Below the pieces are notes generated by a model. The model was not told the DNA's origin. It saw only the letters and a program-made list of their open reading frames with translations, and ran no database searches. From an uncultured Pelagibacteraceae bacterium (GTDB taxonomy: Bacteria > Pseudomonadota > Alphaproteobacteria > Pelagibacterales > Pelagibacteraceae), in assembly GCA_902580275.1 (NCBI GenBank), contig CACHJZ010000006.1:17375-81374 (forward strand): a stretch of 64,000 bases of DNA. The letters are read 5' to 3'. Shown here piece by piece: positions 10,737 to 19,033 of this stretch. The position numbers and the translations under genes are program-made. The first letter of the stretch is position 1. Each line of letters opens with the position of its first letter.

Positions 10737-11843
10737 TTAATCTAAATTTAGACCAAATATTATTAAAACAATCAAAATTATAAAAATAATAAAAAAGTTT
10801 TTTCTGTTTAAGTTAATTTTTTGATTTATTTTTTCTATTATATTTTGCTGGAGAATTAGTTTATCTTTACCTTCACTTGAATACAATCCTTTTGATCTTC
10901 CCATTGATAAAAATTTGTTTTTTCTTTTTTCTAATATTTCGTTACGATCTAAATCTGAAAATTCTATTAAACTTTTTTGAATTGAATTTTTTACATTTAT
11001 TAACATTTTATTTTTATCTCTATGTGCTCCGCCGATGGGTTCTTCAATAATTTCATCAACGATTTTTAGATCTAATAAATCACCAGCGGAAAGTTTCATA
11101 GCAGTCGCTGCTTCTAGAGTTTTCTTTGGATCTCTCCACAAAATAGATGCACATCCTTCAGGTGATATAACTGAATATATAGCATTTTCTAACATCAAAA
11201 CTTTACTTGATGATGCAAGTGCTATTGCACCACCAGATCCACCTTCTCCAATTATAACTGATATGGTTGGGACCTTTAATTCCATACAACATTCTATTGA
11301 CTTAGCAATTGCCTCGGCTTGCCCTCTTTCCTCTGCTCCTACTCCTGGATATGCTCCTGGTGTATCTATAAATAAAATGATTGGTAAATTAAATTTGTCA
11401 GCTAGTTTCATCAGTCTTACTGTTTTTCTATAGCCCTCTGGTTTCATCATTCCAAAATTTCTTTCAATTCTCGTCTCAAGACTATCACCTTTTTCTTGTC
11501 CAATTATTAAAACAGAAGTATTTATGAATTTCCCAAATCCAGCAATAACAGATTTGTCTTCACCATAATATCTGTCTCCACTTAGTGGAATAAAATCGGA
11601 AAATAAATAATCAATAAAGAACTTCGATTTAGGTCTTTCCTCATGTCTTGCAACCATAGTTTTTTGCCACGGATTAAGGTTTGAATAAATTTCCTTAAGT
11701 TTTTTATCTATATCATCTTGAAGGTGTGAAATTTTATTTGTATCTACCTCGGTCAAGCCCTCTTTATTAAATGGATCCTTCAGATTCTCAAGTTCTGCCT
11801 CTAGTTCTTTAATATTTGTCTCGAAATTTAAGTAGTTTTTCAT
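10737..11843 (-). CDS. accA: Acetyl-CoA carboxylase carboxyltransferase subunit alpha, with C-terminal membrane segment
   Basis: Alpha subunit of the carboxyltransferase that makes malonyl-CoA for fatty acid synthesis; its partner AccD is encoded at 34.1 kb. Family signatures include GGAHRD, the GEGGSGGAIALA oxyanion region, ISPEGCASILWRDP and AATAMKLSA. At 368 aa it is about 50 residues longer than the usual bacterial subunit. The extra C-terminus ends in a hydrophobic run of Ile/Phe/Leu (about 349-364) that reads as a single transmembrane helix, preceded by basic residues. The start is supported by a typical YLNFETNIKELEAEL N-terminus. Confidence 0.93.
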   Translation of the reverse strand: MKNYLNFETNIKELEAELENLKDPFNKEGLTEVDTNKISHLQDDIDKKLKEIYSNLNPWQKTMVARHEERPKSKFFIDYLFSDFIPLSGDRYYGEDKSVIAGFGKFINTSVLIIGQEKGDSLETRIERNFGMMKPEGYRKTVRLMKLADKFNLPIILFIDTPGAYPGVGAEERGQAEAIAKSIECCMELKVPTISVIIGEGGSGGAIALASSSKVLMLENAIYSVISPEGCASILWRDPKKTLEAATAMKLSAGDLLDLKIVDEIIEEPIGGAHRDKNKMLINVKNSIQKSLIEFSDLDRNEILEKRKNKFLSMGRSKGLYSSEGKDKLILQQNIIEKINQKINLNRKNFFIIFIILIVLIIFGLNLD

Positions 11844-11924
11844 TATTTAAATATATTTCTTTATCAATTTTCAATAGGCAATAAAATAGTTAAAATAAAA
11901 AATCTATAAAAAATTGACTAAAGC

Positions 11925-14111
11925 ATGAAAAAACAAGAAAAATTTATAAAAATATTTGAATTGTCAGTATCAAAAGTTTTATTTGATTTCATAAATAATG
12001 AGGTTTTACGTGGAACAAATATTAACAAAAAAAGATTTTGGAGTGGCTTCAACAAGGCAGTACACCAACTTGCACCTATTAATAAAAAATTAATTCAATC
12101 AAGACATAAGATGCAAAGATCAATTGATAACTATCTGCTATCAAAAAGAGGTAAAAAATTAAATAAGAAAGATTACAAAAAATTTTTGAGGAAGATAGGC
12201 TATCTGAAAAAAAATAAGCCAAATTTTAAAATACAAACTAAAAATGTTGATAAAGAAATTTCAGATATTTGCGGTCCACAGTTAGTTTGTCCGGTTTCAA
12301 ATGCAAGATTTCTACTTAATGCAGCTAATGCGAGATGGGTAAGTTTGTACGATAGTCTTTATGGGTCAGATATAATTCCAGAAACAAAAGGTGCGGTTAA
12401 AGGAAACACTTATAATCCTATAAGAGGTAAGGAGGTAATTTCATATTCAAGGAATATTTTGGATAAGTTAGTTCCTTTAAAAGAAGAAAGTTGGAAAAAT
12501 TTAAAAGAGATCCCTAAAATTAAAAACAATAAAGTTAATTTAAAATTAATCAACAACAAACAATTTGTAGGATATTCCAAGATATCAGGCAGTTTATTTT
12601 CAATATTTTTTAAAAATAATAATTTACATATTGAAATATTATTTGATCAAACAGGAAAAATGGAAATTAATAACCCTGACGGAAATCAAGATCCATTAAA
12701 AATTCATGACATTTTTATAGAGTCAGCTATTACAACAATATGTGATCATGAGGACAGTGTGGCTGCTGTAGATGCAGAGGACAAGGTCCTAGGTTATAGA
12801 AATTGGCTACTTCTAATGAAAGGGAAACTAAATTCTTCATTTTTTAAGAATGGTAAAAAAGTTTACAGGAAGTTAAATAAAGATAAGAGTTATATTTCAC
12901 CAAATGGATCTCGACTTAAGCTTCATGGAAGATCACTTTTATTAAATAGAAATGTTGGACATTTGATGACAAATCCATGTATTTTATTAAAAGATGGGTC
13001 TGAATGCCCTGAAGGTATATTAGATGCTTTTGTAACTTCTGCAGCATGTTTGCATGATTTTAAAATTAATGGAAACTCGAGAAATAAAAGTATTTATATT
13101 GTAAAACCAAAAATGCATGGGCCAGATGAATGTTTGTTTACTGATTTAATTTTTAAGAAAGTAGAAAAAGTTTTAAAACTCAGAGAAAACCAAATTCTTT
13201 GTGGAATAATGGATGAGGAAAGACGTACCTCGGTAAATTTGAGGGAATGTATAAGGGCATTAAAAAAAAGAGTATTTTTTATAAATACTGGATTTTTGGA
13301 CAGGACTGGTGATGAAATCCATACATCTATGGAATTTGGTCCAATGGTGCTTAAAGGCGACATGAAGTCATCAAAATGGATACGTGCTTACGAAAACAAC
13401 AATGTCGAAGTAGGCTTGTCGTGTGGGTTTTCTGGTAAGGCTCAAATTGGAAAAGGAATGTGGGCTATGCCAGATCTATTGAATGATATGTTGAAGCAAA
13501 AAATCTCTCATCCCGAGTCTGGTGCTAATTGTGCCTGGGTTCCCTCACCCACAGCTGCAGCAATACACAGTTTGCATTACCATCAGGTCAATGTTTTTTC
13601 GAGACAAAAAGAAATTTTGAAAAGAAAGAAAGCAAAATTAGATGATTTACTAGAAATACCAATTAATCCATCAAATAATAAATGGTCAAAATTTCAAATA
13701 TCTGAGGAGCTTAAAAATAATACTCAAGGTATTTTAGGCTACGTCGTAAGATGGATTGACCAATCTGTAGGATGTTCAAAAGTTCCTGACATTAAGGGTG
13801 TGGGATTGATGGAGGATAGAGCCACATGTAGAATTAGCAGCCAACACATAGCAAACTGGTTGCATCATGGTGTATGTAGCAAAAAGCAAGTTTTAGAAAT
13901 CATGAAAAAAATGGCAAAGATTGTAGATAGGCAAAATCTCAAAGATAAAAGTATGAAAGACCAATCTCCTTATCAGTCTATGGGAGAAAACTATTATCAA
14001 TCAATTGCATTTAAAACAGCTTGTGATTTAGTATTTCATGGGAAGAGCCAACCATCTGGGTATACAGAACCATTGCTTCATTTTAACAGAATCATGAAAA
14101 AATCAATCTGA
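11925..14111 (+). CDS. glcB: Malate synthase G
   Basis: Condenses glyoxylate with acetyl-CoA to malate. The 728-aa length fits isoform G rather than A. Seen in order: the N-terminal helical clasp, NAANARWVSLYDSLYGSD, the inserted beta domain, the barrel with TNPCILLKDG and CGIMDEERRTSVNLRECI, and the C-terminal GVGLMEDRATCRISSQHIANWL. The upstream gap to accA is only 81 nt and shows no glycine-riboswitch core, although SAR11 malate synthase genes are reported to carry such a riboswitch. The 3' end overlaps convergent recR by 9 nt. Confidence 0.96.
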   Translation: MKKQEKFIKIFELSVSKVLFDFINNEVLRGTNINKKRFWSGFNKAVHQLAPINKKLIQSRHKMQRSIDNYLLSKRGKKLNKKDYKKFLRKIGYLKKNKPNFKIQTKNVDKEISDICGPQLVCPVSNARFLLNAANARWVSLYDSLYGSDIIPETKGAVKGNTYNPIRGKEVISYSRNILDKLVPLKEESWKNLKEIPKIKNNKVNLKLINNKQFVGYSKISGSLFSIFFKNNNLHIEILFDQTGKMEINNPDGNQDPLKIHDIFIESAITTICDHEDSVAAVDAEDKVLGYRNWLLLMKGKLNSSFFKNGKKVYRKLNKDKSYISPNGSRLKLHGRSLLLNRNVGHLMTNPCILLKDGSECPEGILDAFVTSAACLHDFKINGNSRNKSIYIVKPKMHGPDECLFTDLIFKKVEKVLKLRENQILCGIMDEERRTSVNLRECIRALKKRVFFINTGFLDRTGDEIHTSMEFGPMVLKGDMKSSKWIRAYENNNVEVGLSCGFSGKAQIGKGMWAMPDLLNDMLKQKISHPESGANCAWVPSPTAAAIHSLHYHQVNVFSRQKEILKRKKAKLDDLLEIPINPSNNKWSKFQISEELKNNTQGILGYVVRWIDQSVGCSKVPDIKGVGLMEDRATCRISSQHIANWLHHGVCSKKQVLEIMKKMAKIVDRQNLKDKSMKDQSPYQSMGENYYQSIAFKTACDLVFHGKSQPSGYTEPLLHFNRIMKKSI

Positions 14112-14711
14112 TTTTGTATCCAATCCAACTCTGTTTTTAAAAGCTGAGTAAAGTGTACCATCATCTAAATTTTCTATCTCTCCCCCAACTGGTAATCCCT
14201 GACCAAGTTTTGAAATTTTAATTGTTAGATGTTTTAATTTATCTTTAATATAATAAGCGGTAGTTTGCCCCTCAACCGTAGCACTTGTTGCAATTATCAC
14301 CTCTTCAATTTTTTCCTTTTCTATTTTTTTTTGTAACGAGTCTATGAGAAAATTCTCTTTTGTAATTGAGGAAGAGCTAATAGTGCCTCCTAAAACATGA
14401 AAGTGGCCATCAAAAATGTTAGATGACTCTATACTCCATTGGTCAGCTATATTTTCAACAACACATATTTTTTTAACCTTTTTTTTTTTCTGGTCACAAT
14501 TAGTACAATTTTCAATAGATTTTAAAGAACCACATAATTTACATCTAGACACATTAGAGTTAATTTCGTTCAAGGCTCTTACCATTGGTTTAAGAATATT
14601 TTCTCTATTTAAAATAAGTTCAAGAATGATTCTTTTGGCAGACTTAGGTCCTAACCCAGGTAATTTTGATATAATTTTTATTAGTTGATTGATTTCGTTA
14701 AGTTCTTGCAT
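14103..14711 (-). CDS. recR: Recombination protein RecR
   Basis: RecR works with RecFO to load RecA at gaps. I chose the ATG at 14711 (MQELNEINQ), 4 nt after the ybaB stop; a longer in-frame reading would run into ybaB. The 202-aa protein has the helix-hairpin-helix LPGLGPKSAKRI, the zinc motif CKLCGSLKSIENCTNC and a Toprim domain with VVENIADQWSIE. The dnaX-ybaB-recR order is widely conserved. Its end overlaps the convergent malate synthase gene. Confidence 0.95.
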   Translation of the reverse strand: MQELNEINQLIKIISKLPGLGPKSAKRIILELILNRENILKPMVRALNEINSNVSRCKLCGSLKSIENCTNCDQKKKKVKKICVVENIADQWSIESSNIFDGHFHVLGGTISSSSITKENFLIDSLQKKIEKEKIEEVIIATSATVEGQTTAYYIKDKLKHLTIKISKLGQGLPVGGEIENLDDGTLYSAFKNRVGLDTKSD

Positions 14712-14715
14712 AAAT

Positions 14716-15033
14716 TTATAATGGCCATTTAAAACCAGGTAAATTAAATCCGCCAGCCGCTTTTGAAATTTCTTCAGAGGTTCTAGTTTTGAGTTTTTCT
14801 TTTGCATTATTGTGTGCGGCAGTAATTAAATCCTCAATTATTGATTTTTCTTCATCAAGAGTGTCAGGAGAAATAAAAATTTTTAACATCTCACCATCAC
14901 CATTTAAAGTTACTTTTACCGATCCAGTACCAGAAGTGCCCTCTACAGTAATATTTTTTATTTTTTGCTGACTTTCCTTCATTTTTTCTTCTAACTCTTT
15001 AGCCTTATCTAATATTTTTGAAAAATCATTCAT
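14716..15033 (-). CDS. ybaB: YbaB/EbfC nucleoid-associated protein
   Basis: Small DNA-binding protein of the YbaB/EbfC family. The start at 15033 (MNDFSKILDKAKELEEK) matches the family better than the in-frame ATG four codons upstream, and gives an 8-nt overlap with the dnaX end. The 105-aa protein shows the GTGSVKVTLNGDGEMLKI strand region and ends with GGFNLPGFKWPL, close to the usual G-(L/M)-P-G-hydrophobic tail. It sits between dnaX and recR as in many bacteria. Confidence 0.92.
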   Translation of the reverse strand: MNDFSKILDKAKELEEKMKESQQKIKNITVEGTSGTGSVKVTLNGDGEMLKIFISPDTLDEEKSIIEDLITAAHNNAKEKLKTRTSEEISKAAGGFNLPGFKWPL

Positions 15034-16678
15034 CTTTATTTTCAACCTCCACTAATTCTGCATCAGAAAAAGTTTTAAGAATTTTTTTATAAATTTGAGA
15101 ATTTTTTATATTATCTAAAGATTTTTTTTTTAATTCCGTATTACTCTCTTTTTTTGTTTTCTCTCCCGATTTTACAGAAAGCGAAATCATCCATCTTTTA
15201 TTTGTCCACTCTAGAAGTTTTGCTGAAAGGATCTTTATAAAGTCTTTCTCTAATTTTTCATTTATAGAAATTTCTATTCTGCCATTTTCAAAACTTACAA
15301 GGTTGACATTATTTTCAAGTTCATATTTAAGTTTAATCTCTTTTTTTGTGTTGCATAACTCTATTAGGTCGTTTAAATTTTTAATTTTAATATTATTTTT
15401 ACTATTTTCATCAAAACCTGGATTTTTAAAATTTTTTTCTTGAGTAATATTTTTAATTTGGCTTATAGGTTCAGAGCTTTGCTTAATATCTGAAAGCAAG
15501 TTTTTTTTCTCAAAGCTAACTTTAGTATTTTGATCTACATTAATATTATTTGATTTAATGGATTTAATATGAAGCAATCTAACCAGAAACATTTCAACTG
15601 AGATATTTTGATCTGCTACGATATTTAATTCCTCTAATGTCTTAATTGTAAATTGCCAGAATAGTAATAGGACCCCTCCATCAAGGTTAGTTGAGATTTT
15701 CTTAACCATTTCAATCTCTTCCGTATTTAGATCAAAATTTTTCGTATTTTTCTCATAATAGCTTATATTTTTGAAATAATATAAGATTTCTAAAAAATCA
15801 TTAAGAAATACTCTTGGTTCAACTCCCTGATCATAAATTTTTCTGTAAATTTCTAACGTTTTATTTTGGTCTCCTTTAAAGATGTAGTCGAATAGTTCAA
15901 TTAGATGATATTTATCAAAGTAACCGAAAATTTTTTGTGCATCAGAAATTGTAAGTTGTTTATCCTTATCATTTGATAACAAAGCCCTATCTAACAACGA
16001 CAAGGCATCCCTTACAGATCCTTCTGAGATTTTAATAATTAATTTAAGAGCATCATCAGAAATATTTCCATTTTCATGCTCACATATTTGCTTAATATGT
16101 AAAAAAAGTTCATCAGATTTTACTCTTGATAAATCAAATCTTTGACATCTTGACAAAATTGTAATCGGAATTTTTTTTATTTCTGTAGTTGCAAAAATGA
16201 ATTTTAATCCACCTCCAGTTTCATATTGGGGTGGTTCTTCTAAAGTTTTTAATAATGCATTAAATGCTTGCTTACTAAGCATGTGCACCTCATCAATTAT
16301 AAAAATTTTATATTTAGCATTTGTAGGGCCATATCTTGATAATTCTAATAATTCTCTTACATCATCGACTGAGGTTTTGCTAGCAGCATCAATTTCTATA
16401 ACGTCTATATGGTTTGAGTTAGAAATCGACAAACAATTTTCACATAACTTTTCTTTACATAAATCTTCTAAATTATTTTTACAATTAAGAGCCTTTGCAA
16501 CTATCCTTGCAAAAGTAGTTTTTCCAACACCTCTAATTCCAGTAAAAAGATATGCATTAGGTGTTTTTTCTATTTTTATTGAATTGTATATTGTGTCACT
16601 AATAATTTTTTGACCAATCACATCTTCAAATACTACTGGTCTATATTTAAGAGCAAGTACTTTTGATTTTACATCCAT
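15026..16678 (-). CDS. dnaX: DNA polymerase III subunits gamma/tau
   Basis: Clamp-loader ATPase of the replisome. The AAA+ region has ALKYRPVVFEDVIGQ, Walker A GIRGVGKT (about 47-54), a zinc module with the expected cysteines (LCKEKLCENC), Walker B DEVHML and sensor SRCQRFD. At 550 aa it has a Lys/Asn-rich linker and a C-terminal domain, so it is tau-length or nearly so. I did not identify a programmed frameshift site with confidence in this A-rich sequence. It is followed by ybaB and recR, and the SRP RNA gene lies just upstream. Confidence 0.94.
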   Translation of the reverse strand: MDVKSKVLALKYRPVVFEDVIGQKIISDTIYNSIKIEKTPNAYLFTGIRGVGKTTFARIVAKALNCKNNLEDLCKEKLCENCLSISNSNHIDVIEIDAASKTSVDDVRELLELSRYGPTNAKYKIFIIDEVHMLSKQAFNALLKTLEEPPQYETGGGLKFIFATTEIKKIPITILSRCQRFDLSRVKSDELFLHIKQICEHENGNISDDALKLIIKISEGSVRDALSLLDRALLSNDKDKQLTISDAQKIFGYFDKYHLIELFDYIFKGDQNKTLEIYRKIYDQGVEPRVFLNDFLEILYYFKNISYYEKNTKNFDLNTEEIEMVKKISTNLDGGVLLLFWQFTIKTLEELNIVADQNISVEMFLVRLLHIKSIKSNNINVDQNTKVSFEKKNLLSDIKQSSEPISQIKNITQEKNFKNPGFDENSKNNIKIKNLNDLIELCNTKKEIKLKYELENNVNLVSFENGRIEISINEKLEKDFIKILSAKLLEWTNKRWMISLSVKSGEKTKKESNTELKKKSLDNIKNSQIYKKILKTFSDAELVEVENKDE

Positions 16679-16688
16679 AATTTAATTA

Positions 16689-16772
16689 GGAGACTAGAAC
16701 CTGAAAATCTGTCTTTACGACTGCTTCTGTTAAGATCTGATCGGGTTCAAGCAGAATCCACCTCTAGCCTCC
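16689..16772 (-). ncRNA. ffs: Small (4.5S-type) signal recognition particle RNA
   Basis: The 84-nt minus-strand sequence starts GGAGGCUAGA and ends UCUAGUCUCC; these ten bases pair completely, with one G-U. The apical part keeps the family core CAG-AUC-U ... AGAAGCAG with CAGAU further on, matching the Ffh-binding internal loop of bacterial SRP RNA. The apical tetraloop reads UAAC (16729-16732) closed by U-A, instead of the common GGAA/GNRA. The gene lies between pheA and dnaX; ends are inferred from the closing helix. Confidence 0.85.
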
Positions 16773-16827
16773 AAATCTATTATATCAGCAATAAAATTCA
16801 ATCTTCAACTACCAATATCTTAAATTT

Positions 16828-17661
16828 TTACAAGTTTCTAAACTTACTTGCATTGTATACACCAAGTATTTCTAAGCTAATCGTATGAAAACCGAGCTCT
16901 TCAAGGGATTTTTGTACTTTGGGATCTTCAATGTGTCCAACAATATCACATAAAAATAGGTATTGTTCAAAACTACTTTGATCTGAAAAACTTTCTAACT
17001 TGCTTAACGATATATCATTAGTTGCAAAGCCCCCAAGACATTTATACAAAGCCGCTGGTTTATCTTTTACTTTAAAAATACAACTGGTTATGAATTTTTT
17101 ATTTTTATGAAACTCAGGATGTTCAATTTTTTTTCCCATAAAAAGAAACCGTGTAACATTTTTTTTATCATCCTCAATGTTGCTTTTTAATATTTCTAAA
17201 TTATAAATTTTAGCAGCTAAAGTTGACGCAATAGCTGCCTCATTTTCTATTGAATTTTCACTTATATATTTTGCACTGCCAGCTGTATCAGCAGCTATTA
17301 TGGGCTCTAATTTATATTCATTAATTAATCTTTGACACTGAGAAATTGCTTGTGAATGCGATCTTACATATTTTAATTTATTTATTTTTAAGCCAGGTTT
17401 TGCAATTAAGTTATGAGAAACTTTATGGAAATGCTCAGCATAAATTTGTAACTTATACTTATTCATTAAATACTGGATATCTGCAACTCTACCTGCTATC
17501 GAGTTTTCTATTGGAATTATTGTCCTTAAATTCTCGTCATTTACACAATTTTTAAAACATTCCTCAAAAGTTTTACAAGAAATCAACTTTGCTTGAGGAA
17601 ATATCTCTGCTGCTGCCAATTGTGAATAGGCTCCTTCATTTCCTTGATATAAAATTTTCAT
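16828..17661 (-). CDS. pheA: Prephenate dehydratase
   Basis: Converts prephenate to phenylpyruvate for phenylalanine synthesis. The 277-aa protein starts ILYQGNEGAYSQLAA, has IPIENSIAGRV, and the catalytic TRF in NVTRFLFMGKK. A C-terminal ACT domain (about 190-277), with the GGFATNDISLSKLES region, is where phenylalanine feedback usually acts. No chorismate mutase domain is fused. It follows kdsB with no spacer (17661/17662), so the two are probably cotranscribed. Confidence 0.95.
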   Translation of the reverse strand: MKILYQGNEGAYSQLAAAEIFPQAKLISCKTFEECFKNCVNDENLRTIIPIENSIAGRVADIQYLMNKYKLQIYAEHFHKVSHNLIAKPGLKINKLKYVRSHSQAISQCQRLINEYKLEPIIAADTAGSAKYISENSIENEAAIASTLAAKIYNLEILKSNIEDDKKNVTRFLFMGKKIEHPEFHKNKKFITSCIFKVKDKPAALYKCLGGFATNDISLSKLESFSDQSSFEQYLFLCDIVGHIEDPKVQKSLEELGFHTISLEILGVYNASKFRNL

Positions 17662-18399
17662 TTACTTTTTATATTCTAAAATTTTTTTTAATTCTATAAA
17701 ATCTTCTTTTGTATCAACCCCAAGAACATTTTTTTTTGCTAGGATAACATTGATTGGTATTTTATTATCTAATGCTCGAAGTTGTTCCAATTTATTTTTA
17801 ATCTCGTTTTTAGTTCTTTTAAGATTAAAAAATTTTTTAAGCATATTTACACTATAATGATAAATGCCAATATGTTGGTAAAAATTTTCATGTCTTTTAT
17901 TCGGTATTCTTGTAAAATTTTTTGCTTCTTGGGGTCTGTTTTTGTTAATTTTATTTTTTGTCTCTACTTTGACTATGTTTTTATTTTTGAATACTTTATT
18001 ATTTTTAATTTTTAAGGCAAGTGTTGCAATACCTAATTTATATTTTTTAGAAATTTTATTTAAATTTTTTATATCTTTTATATCAATTAAAGGTTCGTCA
18101 CCTTGGAGATTTATTATATATTTTATATTATTATTTTTAATTTTTTTATATGCTTCCCAAATCCTATCTGTTCCTGATTGATGTTTTTTTGACGTCAGTA
18201 CAGCGAAACCTTTATTCTTTTTAATTTCCTTTACAATTTCTATATCCTCAGTAGCAACAACCACTCTTCCAATACCGCATTTTTTTGCCTTATTAAAAAC
18301 ATGAACAATTATTGATTTTCCCTTAATTTTTAATAAAGGTTTTCCAGGAAGTCTTTTAGCAGACATTCTAGAAGGTATTATAATTATAGTGTTACTCAT
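17662..18399 (-). CDS. kdsB: 3-deoxy-manno-octulosonate cytidylyltransferase
   Basis: Activates Kdo with CTP for lipopolysaccharide core synthesis. Visible signatures are IIPSRMSAKRLPGKPL (7-22), HQSGTDR, INLQGDEPLI, YQHIGIYHY, EQLRALDN and GVDTKEDF near the C-terminus. The segment between about 130 and 170 is Lys/Asn-rich and diverges from the usual FSRSPIP region, reading TRIPNKRHEN. kdsD, another Kdo gene, lies at 24.4 kb. The gene is read leftward into pheA and diverges from cycM. Confidence 0.9.
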   Translation of the reverse strand: MSNTIIIIPSRMSAKRLPGKPLLKIKGKSIIVHVFNKAKKCGIGRVVVATEDIEIVKEIKKNKGFAVLTSKKHQSGTDRIWEAYKKIKNNNIKYIINLQGDEPLIDIKDIKNLNKISKKYKLGIATLALKIKNNKVFKNKNIVKVETKNKINKNRPQEAKNFTRIPNKRHENFYQHIGIYHYSVNMLKKFFNLKRTKNEIKNKLEQLRALDNKIPINVILAKKNVLGVDTKEDFIELKKILEYKK

Positions 18400-18413
18400 A
18401 TTAACTTAGTTTA

Positions 18414-18430
18414 TGCGTCTAACAGACGCA
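18414..18430. repeat. Perfect 7-bp inverted repeat between kdsB and cycM
   Basis: TGCGTCT-AAC-AGACGCA is a perfect 7-bp palindrome with a 3-nt centre in the 100-nt divergent gap. It lies 15 nt upstream of kdsB and 69 nt upstream of cycM and is GC-richer than its surroundings. It could be an operator or a short hairpin near the 5' end of the kdsB transcript. No U-run supports termination toward kdsB; toward cycM it is followed only by AAA. Confidence 0.5.
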
Positions 18431-18499
18431 AAATCAACTATTTAAAATTAGGCAATTTATTAAATAACATGTTATATGTTCTTTCATTAAATTTATAAA

Positions 18500-19033
18500 A
18501 TGGATTCATTCGAAATTAATAAAATAATTGCAGCTATACTTGTTACAGTTCTTATTGTACTAGGGATAGGTAAAATATCAGATTTCATGTTTGCTATAGA
18601 TAAACCAACTGTAGTAGCTTATAAAGTTGAGGCTGTAGACGAAGATGGACAAGTAAGTTCGGTGAGTACTGATAGTAAAGTAGATATATCTGCATTGCTA
18701 GCAGTTGGATCTGTCGAACACGGTCAAAAAGTATTTAAAAAGTGTAAAGCATGTCATAGCATTAAAGAGGGGGGTGGAAATAACATTGGCCCAAAACTAT
18801 GGAATGTTATGTTTAGACCTGTGGGTGCTATATCGGATTACAAATATTCCAAAGCATTGCTGGAGTATAAAAAAGAGTGGAACTGGGAAGAAATGAACGG
18901 TTTTTTAATAAAACCATCAAAATGGATTAAAGGAAATAAAATGGGTTTTGCCGGGCTCAAAAATGAAAAAGATAGAGCATCTGTGATGTTGTATCTAAAT
19001 GAAAATAGCAATCAACCTAAAGCACTACCTTAA
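18500..19033 (+). CDS. cycM: Membrane-anchored c-type cytochrome (CycM-like)
   Basis: Probable electron carrier between the bc1 complex and the terminal oxidase. An N-terminal helix (about 8-24) acts as an uncleaved anchor. A charged, Ser/Val-rich linker follows, then a class I cytochrome c domain with the heme motif CKACH (82-86) in a typical GQKVFKKCKACHSIKEGG context, GPKLWNV, and the likely axial Met in GNKMGFAG (about 149). The architecture matches alphaproteobacterial CycM/cytochrome c552. The 3' end overlaps convergent argF by 9 nt. Confidence 0.9.
   Translation: MDSFEINKIIAAILVTVLIVLGIGKISDFMFAIDKPTVVAYKVEAVDEDGQVSSVSTDSKVDISALLAVGSVEHGQKVFKKCKACHSIKEGGGNNIGPKLWNVMFRPVGAISDYKYSKALLEYKKEWNWEEMNGFLIKPSKWIKGNKMGFAGLKNEKDRASVMLYLNENSNQPKALP

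Noticed and set aside
11844-11924. Glycine riboswitch upstream of malate synthase
   Set aside because: The 81-nt gap is too short for the usual aptamer and no conserved core is visible.
13094-13363. Antisense open frames within glcB, lysC, dnaX, rpsA and other genes
   Set aside because: They mirror conserved coding sequence on the other strand and show no family features; AT-rich codon use creates them.
14712-14807. Longer RecR start
   Set aside because: The extension reads antisense-free but entirely through the ybaB end, and MQELNEINQ at 14711 is the family start.
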